From Pirellulales bacterium (lineage in GTDB: Bacteria > Planctomycetota > Planctomycetia > Pirellulales > JAEUIK01), in contig JAIBBZ010000032.1 in the NCBI GenBank assembly GCA_019694435.1, forward strand, positions 1 to 64,000: DNA of 64,000 nucleotides, read 5' to 3'. The translations under genes were made by a program, and so were the position numbers. The notes under the pieces were generated by a model that did no database searches, was not told where the DNA came from, and was given only the letters and a program-made list of their open reading frames with translations. This document shows positions 54,858 to 63,675 of the stretch, piece after piece (within the stretch, counting starts at the first letter, position 1; each line of letters begins with the position of its first letter).

Positions 54858-57704
54858 ATGCGCATCCGACCGCACTCATGGCACGCGCTCGCCTGGCTCG
54901 TTGTGGCGACGGTTCTGCTCGGAGGGCCAGTCGCCGCGACCCGGGCCGACGAAGAAGCCAAGAAGACCGAGGAGAAAGACAAGCCGGCCGAAGAGGCCAA
55001 GCCGGCAGAGACCCCCGACAAGTTCCCCAAGTGGGACACCGTCACCAAGGATCATAAGAAGCTCGAAGGCCTGTTCACGCTGTATTACAACGCCGACGAG
55101 CAGTCGCTGCTGCTCGAGTTGCGGCCCGACCAGCTCGACAAGGACATCCTGTTCCCGATTTCAGTGGCCCGCGGTGCCGGATCGCTGGTGCTCGGCGGCG
55201 ATACGCTCAATTTCGGCAACCAGTGGGTGCTGGCGTTCCGCCGTGCCGCCGAGCGGATTCTCGTCGTACGGCGCAACGTGCAATACCGCGCCGCCGGCGG
55301 CAGCCCGCAGGCCGACGCCGTCAAGGTGAGCTACAACGACAGCGTCATCTCGGCATTGCCGATCAAGTCGCAGCGTTCGCCCGGCGGTCCCGTCCTCATC
55401 GACCTGGCCGACTTGTTGATGACCGACCTGGCCGATATGGGCTTTCAACCGGACCGTTCGCGGAGCACCTGGTACAACGTCAAGGTGTTTCCGGACAACG
55501 TCGAGATCGAAGTCAGCTCGGTGTTCAGCCTGGGCTTTTTTGGCTTCTTCGGCTTTTTCTTCGGCTTCGACGACGTGCCTGATGCGCGCGGCGTGCAGGT
55601 CGTGATGCACTACGGCATGTCGATGGTGCCGGAAGACAAGGGCTACCAGCCGCGCGTCGCCGACGATCGGGTGGGCCACTTCCTGAGCGTGATCAAGGAC
55701 TTCTCGAAGGACGTCAATGACACGCCCTTTGTGCGGTACGTCACGCGCTGGCAGCTCGAAAAGAGCGATCCCAGCGCCGACAAGTCGCCGCCCAAGACGC
55801 CAATCATCTTCTGGATCGAGCGGACGGTGCCGCGCGAGTATCGCCCCTACGTCCAGTCGGGCATCCTCGAGTGGAACAAGGCCTTCGAGAAGATCGGCTT
55901 TGTCGACGCCATCCAGGTCCGCGATCAGCAGTCGAACGACGATTTCCAGCCTGAAGACATTCGCTACAACGCCTTCCGCTGGATCGCCACCGGCGCCGGG
56001 TTCGCCATGGGGCCGTCGCGGACCAATCCCCACACCGGGCAGATTCTCGATGCCGACATCATCTTCGACGAATCGATGGTGCGCTACTGGCGCAGCGAAT
56101 ACCTGACCACCGTCGGGCTGCCGGCGGGCCTGGCGGCCCTGCGCGGCGCGAACCCGCGGGCCTGGTACCGGCAACACGCGGGCGATCTGCCGTGGGTCAT
56201 CCTCGCCGAACCCCAATTGGCCAAGTTGGCCCAGGACAAGTCGGCGATGGACGCGCTGCTGGCCCGCAATCAGCTCGGGCTGCCGGCGCCGCGTAGCGTG
56301 GCGGGCTGCTGCAGCGCCGACGAGCGCTGCCGGCTGGGCCAGGGCATGCACCGCCAGTTGAGCCTGTTGGCCGCCGTGTTGATGGCCGAAGGCCAGATCG
56401 AGCCGGGCGGCAAAGTACCGCTGGAATATATCGGCCAGGCGATCAAGGAAGTGACCATGCACGAGGTCGGGCACACGCTCGGCTTGCGCCACAACTTCAA
56501 GGCCAGCTCGATCGTCAAGCTGGCCGACGCCCACAACACCGAGCTCACTTCGGCCAAGGGCCTGGGCGGTTCGGTGATGGACTATCTACCGGCCAATTTC
56601 GCCGTTGGCGGCCAGAAGCAAGGCCATTACTTCTCGCCGACGATCGGTCCGTACGACTACTGGGCGATCGAGTACGCCTACAAGCCGATCAGCGGCGACG
56701 AAGCGGCCGAGCTGAAGAAGATCGCCTCGCGGGTGGCCGAGGAAGACCTGACCTTTGCCACCGACGACGATTTCGCCAGCCCCGATCCGCGGATCAACCT
56801 GTTCGACCTGGGCGATCCGCTCGACTATGCCCAGCAGCGCGTGCAGTTGGTCGAAGAGCGGCTCAAGGGATTGGCCGAGCGCGTCGTGGCCGAGGGCGAA
56901 GGTTGGCAACGCGCCCGCCAGGCGGTGTACATGCTGCTGAGCGAGCTCTCCAGCGCCGGCTATCTTGCGTCGTCCTACATCGGTGGCGAATACACCAACC
57001 GCGACCATCGGGGCGATCCGAACGGCCGCACGCCGTTCGAGCCGATTCCCGTGGCGAAACAACGCGAGGCGATCAAGTTTCTGCAGGAGCACGTGCTGAA
57101 CGTCGATGCCAAGGCGTTCTCGCCCGACTTGCTACGCCGTCTGGCTCCAGAGTTCTGGTCGCATTGGGGCGAATACGGCGGCGCCGAGCCGAGCGTCGAG
57201 CTGCGCTATGTGCTGTCCAGAATCCAGAGCCGCATCGTCACCCGGATGCTCGACGGTTACGTGCTGACGACGGTACAGGAAGTCGAAAATCACGCGGCAC
57301 CCGACCAGGAAATCCTGCGCTTGCCCGAGGTATTCGACGCCATCGATCAGGCCGTGTGGAGCGATTTGCCTGCCGAAGCTCCCGCTGCCGAGCAGGCCGT
57401 CAACATCGCGGCCTTGCGTCGCGACTTGCAACGCGCCCACATTCGCAAGCTGGGGACGATGGTCCTGGGGCCCAAGAGCTCGTTCGGCGACTTCTACGGC
57501 GGAATGCTCTACTACTTTGAATCGCCGGCGCCACCCGATGCGCGCAGCCTGGCCCGCCTGCATCTCAAGCGGCTTGGCGAACGGATCAAGAATACCGTCG
57601 GTAGCCCAGCCAAGCTCGACGACCTGACGCGTGCGCACCTGGAAGAGATCGACGAGCAGATCACGCAGGTGCTCGCCGCATCGCTCGAAGTGAACGAACT
57701 GTAA
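54858..57704 (+). CDS. Large exported zinc-dependent metalloprotease (DUF5117/DUF4953 type)
   Basis: Secreted protease-like protein of 948 residues. Signal peptide (about 1-31) then a Lys/Glu-rich linker; the long DUF5117-type beta part (about 60-330) and DUF5118/DUF4953 parts follow. The zinc site is HEVGHTLGLRH (H535, H539, H545), the extended metzincin-like HExxHxxGxxH, with a Met-turn candidate further on in SVMDYLPANF. An unusual Phe/Gly run (LGFFGFFGFFFGFDD, about residues 224-238) interrupts the beta part. ATG at 54858 has GGAG six bases upstream. The family is common in Bacteroidetes and planctomycetes; substrate unknown. Confidence 0.88.
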   Translation: MRIRPHSWHALAWLVVATVLLGGPVAATRADEEAKKTEEKDKPAEEAKPAETPDKFPKWDTVTKDHKKLEGLFTLYYNADEQSLLLELRPDQLDKDILFPISVARGAGSLVLGGDTLNFGNQWVLAFRRAAERILVVRRNVQYRAAGGSPQADAVKVSYNDSVISALPIKSQRSPGGPVLIDLADLLMTDLADMGFQPDRSRSTWYNVKVFPDNVEIEVSSVFSLGFFGFFGFFFGFDDVPDARGVQVVMHYGMSMVPEDKGYQPRVADDRVGHFLSVIKDFSKDVNDTPFVRYVTRWQLEKSDPSADKSPPKTPIIFWIERTVPREYRPYVQSGILEWNKAFEKIGFVDAIQVRDQQSNDDFQPEDIRYNAFRWIATGAGFAMGPSRTNPHTGQILDADIIFDESMVRYWRSEYLTTVGLPAGLAALRGANPRAWYRQHAGDLPWVILAEPQLAKLAQDKSAMDALLARNQLGLPAPRSVAGCCSADERCRLGQGMHRQLSLLAAVLMAEGQIEPGGKVPLEYIGQAIKEVTMHEVGHTLGLRHNFKASSIVKLADAHNTELTSAKGLGGSVMDYLPANFAVGGQKQGHYFSPTIGPYDYWAIEYAYKPISGDEAAELKKIASRVAEEDLTFATDDDFASPDPRINLFDLGDPLDYAQQRVQLVEERLKGLAERVVAEGEGWQRARQAVYMLLSELSSAGYLASSYIGGEYTNRDHRGDPNGRTPFEPIPVAKQREAIKFLQEHVLNVDAKAFSPDLLRRLAPEFWSHWGEYGGAEPSVELRYVLSRIQSRIVTRMLDGYVLTTVQEVENHAAPDQEILRLPEVFDAIDQAVWSDLPAEAPAAEQAVNIAALRRDLQRAHIRKLGTMVLGPKSSFGDFYGGMLYYFESPAPPDARSLARLHLKRLGERIKNTVGSPAKLDDLTRAHLEEIDEQITQVLAASLEVNEL

Positions 57705-57732
57705 GACGCGCAGCCAGACCGATGGAATCCAG

Positions 57733-58611
57733 CTACTGGGGTCGCGAAGCGGCGTGCGGTTCGTACGCCGCTTCGACGACCTCGGCCTGTCCGTCGCCGA
57801 GCTTGTCACGCTCCGGCCTGCGGCCGGTCACATGTCCGACGACCGCGCCGGCGATCGTCGCCGCGCCCTGCGCCGGCGCGAACAGCGCGCCGACCTCGCC
57901 GCCGACCTCGGTGCCCAACTGCGGGTCCAAGATGCACCGCGCCTCGGCCAACTCGGCCTTGCGCCCCTGCGAGCGCAGATAGGAGTAGACGTCCTGCTTG
58001 TTGCGCGTCTCGTGCCACAGCCCCGCGATCGGGAGCGATTGCACGGTGGCATAGCCGCCGGGGCGCTGGTGACCGTGCACGTCGTGAGCATAAGCGGCCT
58101 GTTCGAGTGCCAGCGCCGGCACGTCGGAATAGATGCTGACCGTGTCAGTATATGGATTGTACGCGTCCCGGCCGAAGATCCGGCCGGGCAGGATCGTGTA
58201 GCCCAACGTGTAGACTGCGCCCACCGTATAGCGCCAGCCCGCGCCGACGCGGGTATTGTGATGCAGGCGGCGCCATTCACCGAACGGATCGTATTGATTG
58301 ACCCTGACCAGCACACCGTCGACGTGGTGCTCGCCCAGGTACTCGACCGCGGCGTTGGTCGTCTCGGGCGAGACGTCGTGATTGCTGACGCGCCGATCCC
58401 AGAGCAGGAGTTTTCCGGGAATGCCCACGACCCAGCCGGCGGCATCGACAACCGGTCGTTGCTGACCTTCCTCGACGCCGACCGCCGAGACACCCGGAGT
58501 GATTTCGCCCGCGCGGATCGCGGCGTGATGACCGGCGGCCAGGACGACGGCCGTCAAGAGGCAGATCGCTTTGACCAGTTGACGACGAACCGAAGAACGG
58601 CCGACGTTCAC
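57733..58611 (-). CDS. Exported hypothetical protein
   Basis: Protein of 292 residues starting at GTG 58611, which has a strong AAGGAGG seven bases upstream; an in-frame ATG at 58689 would add 26 residues without a better site. A signal peptide covers residues 1-34. The mature part has a conserved-looking aromatic/His-rich core (YNPYTDTVSIYSDVPALAL, YAHDVHGHQ, GLWHETRNKQDVY) and a Gly/Ala-rich helix near the end (GALFAPAQGAATIAGAVVG). I think it belongs to a planctomycete-specific family but cannot name a function. It is convergent with the protease gene. Confidence 0.7.
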   Translation of the reverse strand: MNVGRSSVRRQLVKAICLLTAVVLAAGHHAAIRAGEITPGVSAVGVEEGQQRPVVDAAGWVVGIPGKLLLWDRRVSNHDVSPETTNAAVEYLGEHHVDGVLVRVNQYDPFGEWRRLHHNTRVGAGWRYTVGAVYTLGYTILPGRIFGRDAYNPYTDTVSIYSDVPALALEQAAYAHDVHGHQRPGGYATVQSLPIAGLWHETRNKQDVYSYLRSQGRKAELAEARCILDPQLGTEVGGEVGALFAPAQGAATIAGAVVGHVTGRRPERDKLGDGQAEVVEAAYEPHAASRPQ

Positions 58612-58828
58612 GACAGAGCCTCCTTGCTGGCTGCAAGCATTTCGCGTGGCGCACTGCCCCACGTCGACGCGCAGCACCTGTTTCGGCAATCGCTTACCTC
58701 AAGCTATAAGGTATTCGCACGCGAGTTCGCGGCGCCGGCGGTCGCAGGCCTTCACACCGCTTCGACCCTTGGGCAATCGGGGGCTTTGGACTAAGTTCTA
58801 AACGCATCAACGGTCCAGGGTTTTCGCA

Positions 58829-59248
58829 ATGACGCTTGTCGACATCGAGCGCCTGAACGCCGCCCAGGCGGACGATCTGTGGAACCTTTATCAGCAAGTC
58901 TGGTGGACGCGCGAACGCACCCCCCAGCAGATCCAGGCGATGCTGGCGCGCAACGAATTGGTGTTCGGCGTTGCCGAGGCCGACACCGGTCGTCTCGTCG
59001 CGTTTGCCCGCGCGATCAGCGACTACGTCTTCAAGGCCTTGGTGCTCGACGTGATCGTCGACGAGCCCTTGCGCACCCAGGGACTCGGCCGGCGGATCAT
59101 CGATCGCATCGTGCACGATCCGCGTTTGGCGCAGGTCGTGCACATCGAGTTGTACTGCCGGCCCGACCTGGTGCCGTTCTATGCCCAGTGGGGTTTTACG
59201 GACGATCTGGGCGGGCTGGTGCTCTTGCGTCGCCGCCGGCCTCTTTGA
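58829..59248 (+). CDS. GNAT family N-acetyltransferase
   Basis: Small acetyltransferase of 139 residues. The acetyl-CoA loop is LDVIVDEPLRTQGLGRRI (R/Q-x-x-G-x-G/A pattern as RTQGLG), followed by the beta-5 and C-terminal FYAQWGF motif. It acetylates an amine in a small molecule or protein; substrate unknown. It overlaps the convergent hpnE gene by 53 bases. Confidence 0.85.
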   Translation: MTLVDIERLNAAQADDLWNLYQQVWWTRERTPQQIQAMLARNELVFGVAEADTGRLVAFARAISDYVFKALVLDVIVDEPLRTQGLGRRIIDRIVHDPRLAQVVHIELYCRPDLVPFYAQWGFTDDLGGLVLLRRRRPL

Positions 59249-60686
59249 TGCCGTCGCTGCCGATCACCAGCCGTGCCAGCCAGGATCGCGGCAGATCGCC
59301 CACCAGCACGCGCTGCGGCGCGCCACGCTCGGCCAGGACCGCCTCGGCGGCGAGATAGCCGCTGCGCACCGCGCCCTCCATCGTCGCGGGCCAGCCGGTC
59401 GCGGTCCAATCACCCGCCAGGAACAATCCGGGCACGCCGGTCGCCTGCGCCGGACGCCAGGCGTCGGTTCCCGGGAGCACGCTAAACACCGCGTGTTGCT
59501 CGGTGACCATGCGCCAGCGAAGCAACCGCGCCAAGCGGGCCGCGGGAAACACGGCTTCCAGATCGGCGCGGACCTCTGCAATTACTACTTCGCGCGGCCT
59601 GCCGGCCAGCTCGCGCGAAGCACTGATCACAACCTGGTAATAGTGCTCATCGGGGCCCGCGGATTCGGCCGGACGCGTCGTACCGCGGGCAAACATCCAC
59701 TGGCTCAGCCGGCCCACGAGCACCGCGTGAGGCAGCTCGCTGATCGGCCGGTCAAACCACAAGTGCACGCCCGTGATCGGCGCCGACTCGATGCGGTCGA
59801 GCGCTTGCAGCGCTGGCAAGGCCGCCAGCGTTTCCGCGTTCAGCAGCTCGCGGCAGCGCCGCCAGGACACGGCGCAAATCACGCCTGCGGCGTCGAGCTT
59901 TCGACCGCCGTCGAGCAGCACACCGGTGGCCCGGCCGGACTCGACAACCAGGCTTTCGACCGGCGCTGCCGTGCAAATCTCGACGCCCAATTCGCGAAGC
60001 CTGGCTTCGAGGCGCGATCCATAGAGTTCGCCCAATGGCACGCGCGGCACGGTCAGCTCGTAGGCCTCGCGCGCCGCGAAGAAGCCGTCGACAAACACCT
60101 TGCGTGCGTGCGCCAGCGCCACGCGGTCGAGCGATTCGCTGAGCGCACTGACGATCACCGGGGTCCAGAAACGATCGATCGACCGCGCAGTCTGCCCGTG
60201 TTCGAGCAGCCACTGTGCCAACGTCGGCGCGGCCGGGTCGTTCGCACTCGAGCGACTCCGTGCGAGCTGCAGTAACGCACGAACCACGCCCAACCGCTCG
60301 CGGACCGACAGGTAGCCGAGCCCCAGCAACGAGCCGGCCAGATGCAGCGGCGCCGGCAACCACGGGCTTGCACCGAGGTCGTAGCGATGGCCATCCGGAC
60401 CGAGAAAATGCAGCACGCGCTCGCGGCGCAGTAAATCGTCCAGATTTGCCCGGCGGCAGAAATCGGCCCAGTTCGTGCAGCAGCCCAGGCTGACGTGCTG
60501 GCAATGGTCGATCAACTCGCTGGTCGTCGGATCGAGGAAGCTGGTCGCGCGGCCGCCCAAACGGCGCCGAGCCTCGACGAGCGTTACGGCCGCGCCGCGC
60601 TCGGCCAGCGCGAGGGCCGCGGCCAGGCCCGCCAATCCTCCCCCGACGACGGCCACGCGCCACGGCCGACCGTCGGCCGACTTCAT
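59196..60686 (-). CDS. hpnE: Hydroxysqualene dehydroxylase
   Basis: HpnE is a FAD-dependent enzyme that removes the hydroxyl from hydroxysqualene to give squalene, the third step of the HpnCDE route. The 496-residue protein begins with the FAD-binding dinucleotide motif VAVVGGGLAGLAAALAL, then EARRRLGGRATSF, and has a C-terminal FAD segment GLFLAGDWTATGWPATMEG. ATG at 60686 is chosen; hpnD's stop overlaps it (ATGA). It is the last gene of the hpnC-hpnD-hpnE operon and overlaps the convergent GNAT by 53 bases at its 3' end. Confidence 0.93.
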   Translation of the reverse strand: MKSADGRPWRVAVVGGGLAGLAAALALAERGAAVTLVEARRRLGGRATSFLDPTTSELIDHCQHVSLGCCTNWADFCRRANLDDLLRRERVLHFLGPDGHRYDLGASPWLPAPLHLAGSLLGLGYLSVRERLGVVRALLQLARSRSSANDPAAPTLAQWLLEHGQTARSIDRFWTPVIVSALSESLDRVALAHARKVFVDGFFAAREAYELTVPRVPLGELYGSRLEARLRELGVEICTAAPVESLVVESGRATGVLLDGGRKLDAAGVICAVSWRRCRELLNAETLAALPALQALDRIESAPITGVHLWFDRPISELPHAVLVGRLSQWMFARGTTRPAESAGPDEHYYQVVISASRELAGRPREVVIAEVRADLEAVFPAARLARLLRWRMVTEQHAVFSVLPGTDAWRPAQATGVPGLFLAGDWTATGWPATMEGAVRSGYLAAEAVLAERGAPQRVLVGDLPRSWLARLVIGSDGIKEAGGDARAPARPDRP

Positions 60687-61579
60687 ACGGAGCCCCTTGC
60701 GACCGAAGCAACCGGGCGCGGCCGGCGCCCAAACCGCAGCGGCAGCGCCGAGACCATCAGCCACGCCTTGCGCCACGCCGGCAACGATAGCCGCCGCACA
60801 AGTACCGTCTCGGGCCGGCGCCGCACTTCGCTCAGAATCGCGTGGTAGATGTTGTACATCGCGACAAACGCCGCACGACCTTCGGGTTCGAGCCAGGCCG
60901 CCAGTGGTGCCGCATCGGCATAGAGCTGCTCGGCGCGGGCCGCTTCGAACTCGATCAGCCGGCGAAACCGCTCATCAGCCACTCCGGCGATCAGGTCCTC
61001 GCGCGTGTAGCCAAATTGCTGCATGTCTTCGACCGGCAGGTACACGCGACCGGCCCGAGCATCCTCGCCCAGATCGCGCAGGATGTTGGTCAATTGAAAC
61101 GCCAGCCCGCACCGCCGCGCCGGTTCGAGAGCGGCCCGGCTCGAGAAACCCCAGACATGAATGCACGACAGGCCCACGACCGAGGCGACGTGATGACAAT
61201 ACACGGCCAACTCGTCGTACGTTGCGTACCCGACGGGGCGCAAGTCCATCTCGACACCGGTGATCGCCGCGGTGAGATAATCGACGGGAATCGAGAACTG
61301 CTCGACCGTATCGGCAACAGCCGGCAAGATCGGGTGCTGGCTGCGGCCGGCCAGGGCCTCATCGAACGCGGCACGCCACGCTTGCAGCGCCGCTGCGCGC
61401 TCGGCCACGGGCGCGTCACTGTCGGCCAGATCGTCGGTGTGCCGCAGGAAGGCATACAGGGCGTACATCGCCCGCCGTTTGGGACCGGGCAGCAACAGGA
61501 ACGAGTAGAAGAAATTCTTTGCCGCGCGCCGCGCGATCACGCGGCATGCGGCGTAGCTCCGATCGAGGGAGGAGCTCAT
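60683..61579 (-). CDS. hpnD: Presqualene diphosphate synthase
   Basis: HpnD condenses two farnesyl diphosphates into presqualene diphosphate. The 298-residue trans-isoprenyl transferase has both Asp-rich motifs: FLRHTDDLADSD and NILRDLGEDARAGRVYLP. ATG at 61579 has GGAGG seven bases upstream. Its start overlaps the hpnC stop and its stop overlaps hpnE (both four bases), so the three genes are tightly coupled. Confidence 0.93.
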   Translation of the reverse strand: MSSSLDRSYAACRVIARRAAKNFFYSFLLLPGPKRRAMYALYAFLRHTDDLADSDAPVAERAAALQAWRAAFDEALAGRSQHPILPAVADTVEQFSIPVDYLTAAITGVEMDLRPVGYATYDELAVYCHHVASVVGLSCIHVWGFSSRAALEPARRCGLAFQLTNILRDLGEDARAGRVYLPVEDMQQFGYTREDLIAGVADERFRRLIEFEAARAEQLYADAAPLAAWLEPEGRAAFVAMYNIYHAILSEVRRRPETVLVRRLSLPAWRKAWLMVSALPLRFGRRPRPVASVARGSV

Positions 61580-62586
61580 CCGGGCACCTCCAAGCGGCAC
61601 GGCGGGCTCGCCTCGACGCGCTCGCGCGATGCGCCAGGCCCCCACGTGTAGCGGCACCATTGGCGAGCGAAGATGGCCAGTTTCGCTGCCTTCCCCAAGG
61701 CAGGGCGCCGCTGCCAGACGTCGTAATCGGCGCGCTCAATCCGCTCGAGCACGGCCAGGCCGCCGTGTGCGAACAGCGCGACCTGCACGCGAAACTGCCG
61801 CGGCATGCGCTCGACGAGACCCAAGCCGGCAACCAGCAAGCCACGAGCCCGGGCAACTTCGTCGGCCAGCGCGGCCCGCAGTGCAGGAACCGGCGGCGCG
61901 GCTTGTTCGCAGCAACGGGCGACGTCGCGCTCGCTGCTGCCGTGACGGGCGAGCGTCTCCTCGGGCAGATAGAGCCGCCCGCGGTACCAATCCTCGGCCA
62001 CGTCCTGGCAAAAGTTCGTCAACTGTAATCCCATGCAGACGCAATCGGCCAGCGCGGCCCGTTCCCGGTCGAAGGCTCGGGCCAGATAGAGCACCAGGTG
62101 TCCCACGGGATTGGCCGAACGGCGGCAATAGTCGTCCAGATCGGCGCGCGTCGCGTAGCGACAGCGGCTCTGATCCTGGCGAAACGCCGACAGCAGATCG
62201 CGAAAGGGCTGCGGTGGAATCGAGAATTCGCGGATCGTCGGCTGCAGCGCTACGAACACCGGGTGAACCGCGCGACCTTCGTAGCACGTCTCCAATTGCG
62301 CTTCCCACCAGTCGAGCAAGCCGGCAGCGCGGGCCCGATCGTCCACCTCGTCGGCCAGGTCGTCGGCCCAGCGGCAATAGGCGTAGAGGTGCGCAAAATG
62401 CCGTCGCAACGCGCGCGGCAGCAACCAGCTGGCAACCGTGAAGTTTTCGTAGTGGGTGGCCGCGAGCCGGCGGCAATAAGCGCTGGCCTCGTCCAACGAC
62501 GGTGCCGTGCCGGCTGGCTGCCCGGCGGCACCACCGGTCTGTGGCCCATAGCGAGCCAGATCGGCGGCAAAACTCGGGCTCGGCAT
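61576..62586 (-). CDS. hpnC: Hydroxysqualene synthase
   Basis: HpnC converts presqualene diphosphate to hydroxysqualene. The 336-residue protein belongs to the same family as HpnD, with YCRWADDLADEVDD and NFCQDVAEDWYRGR as the Asp-rich sites. The ATG at 62586 has AGGA about nine bases upstream; the ATG at 62595 is too close to the same element. First gene of the hpnCDE operon, 135 bases from the divergent ispH gene, so isoprenoid supply and squalene synthesis share a control region. Confidence 0.92.
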   Translation of the reverse strand: MPSPSFAADLARYGPQTGGAAGQPAGTAPSLDEASAYCRRLAATHYENFTVASWLLPRALRRHFAHLYAYCRWADDLADEVDDRARAAGLLDWWEAQLETCYEGRAVHPVFVALQPTIREFSIPPQPFRDLLSAFRQDQSRCRYATRADLDDYCRRSANPVGHLVLYLARAFDRERAALADCVCMGLQLTNFCQDVAEDWYRGRLYLPEETLARHGSSERDVARCCEQAAPPVPALRAALADEVARARGLLVAGLGLVERMPRQFRVQVALFAHGGLAVLERIERADYDVWQRRPALGKAAKLAIFARQWCRYTWGPGASRERVEASPPCRLEVPG

Positions 62587-62688
62587 CGGTGGCATTCCTG
62601 GCTACGGCGGCGCTGCATAGACCGTTGCAGCGATTGACTTGATGGAACTGGACTTCGCAGCGGCCAGCTACCCGGGCGGCGGCGGCTG

Positions 62689-62694
62689 TATTAT
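62689..62694 (+). promoter_or_regulatory. Candidate -10 box for ispH
   Basis: TATTAT at 62689-62694 (five of six consensus) lies 28 bases before the ispH ATG; no good -35 is found at the right distance. Confidence 0.3.
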
Positions 62695-62721
62695 GATGCC
62701 TCGGCTAGAAGGAACCAACCC

Positions 62722-63675
62722 ATGCGGATCTTGCTCGCCAGCCCGCGCGGCTTCTGCGCCGGCGTGAACATGGCGATCGACAGCCTCGATCACGCTGTGC
62801 GGCTGTACGGCACGCCGCTCTACGTCTATCACGAGATCGTCCACAACCAGTACGTCGTCGAGCGGTTTCGCGACCAAGGTGTGGTGTTCGTCGATTCGCT
62901 CGACGAGGTGCCCTACGGCGCGCGGCTGATGTTTTCGGCCCACGGCGTTTCCCCCGAGATTCGGCGGGTTGCCAGCGAGCGCAACTTGTCGACGATCGAT
63001 GCCACGTGCCCGCTCGTCACCAAAGTCCACAACGAGGCCATTCGTTTTGCCCGCGACGGCTACACGATCGTCCTGATCGGCCACGAGGGGCACGACGAAG
63101 TGATCGGGACCATGGGCGAGGCGCCGCAAGCGATCTTGCTCGTCGAGACCGAGCAGGATGTCGACCGTCTCGAGGTGGCCGACGACGCGAAATTGGCGTA
63201 TCTCACGCAGACCACCTTGTCGGTCGACGACGCCAACCGGATCATCGCCCGGTTGCGCCAGCGTTTCCCGCACATTGCCAACCCGCCCAAAGAAGACATC
63301 TGCTATGCCACGCAGAATCGCCAGGAGGCGGTGCGGCTGCTGGCCACCGAGGCCCAACTGGCCCTGGTGATCGGCAGCCAGAACAGTTCGAACAGCCAGC
63401 GGCTGGCCGAAATCGGTCGTCTCTGCGGCATTCCCGCCTACCTCATCGATCGGGCCCACCAGATCGATCCCGGGTGGTTCGAGGGGATCGAATCGGTGCT
63501 CGTCACCGCGGGCGCGAGCGCCCCGGAGGTCGTCGTCGAAGACGTCGTGGCGTTTTTGCAGCGGCGTTTCGGGGCCTCGGTCGAGCCGCGCGTCGTCCGC
63601 GAAGAGGACGTCCATTTTGCCTTGCCGCGCGAGCTGCGAGGATTGGTCGCCGCCGACGCCCGTACCCGCTCATGA
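62722..63675 (+). CDS. ispH: 4-hydroxy-3-methylbut-2-enyl diphosphate reductase
   Basis: IspH is the last enzyme of the MEP isoprenoid pathway; its 4Fe-4S cluster reduces HMBPP to IPP and DMAPP. The 317-residue protein has the three cluster cysteines Cys12 (FCAG), Cys96 (DATCP) and Cys194 (EDICYATQNRQ), and the active-site residues His41, His74, His124 and Glu126 (HEGHDE). All match the positions I know for E. coli IspH closely. It stands opposite hpnC, consistent with supplying farnesyl diphosphate for squalene. Confidence 0.97.
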   Translation: MRILLASPRGFCAGVNMAIDSLDHAVRLYGTPLYVYHEIVHNQYVVERFRDQGVVFVDSLDEVPYGARLMFSAHGVSPEIRRVASERNLSTIDATCPLVTKVHNEAIRFARDGYTIVLIGHEGHDEVIGTMGEAPQAILLVETEQDVDRLEVADDAKLAYLTQTTLSVDDANRIIARLRQRFPHIANPPKEDICYATQNRQEAVRLLATEAQLALVIGSQNSSNSQRLAEIGRLCGIPAYLIDRAHQIDPGWFEGIESVLVTAGASAPEVVVEDVVAFLQRRFGASVEPRVVREEDVHFALPRELRGLVAADARTRS

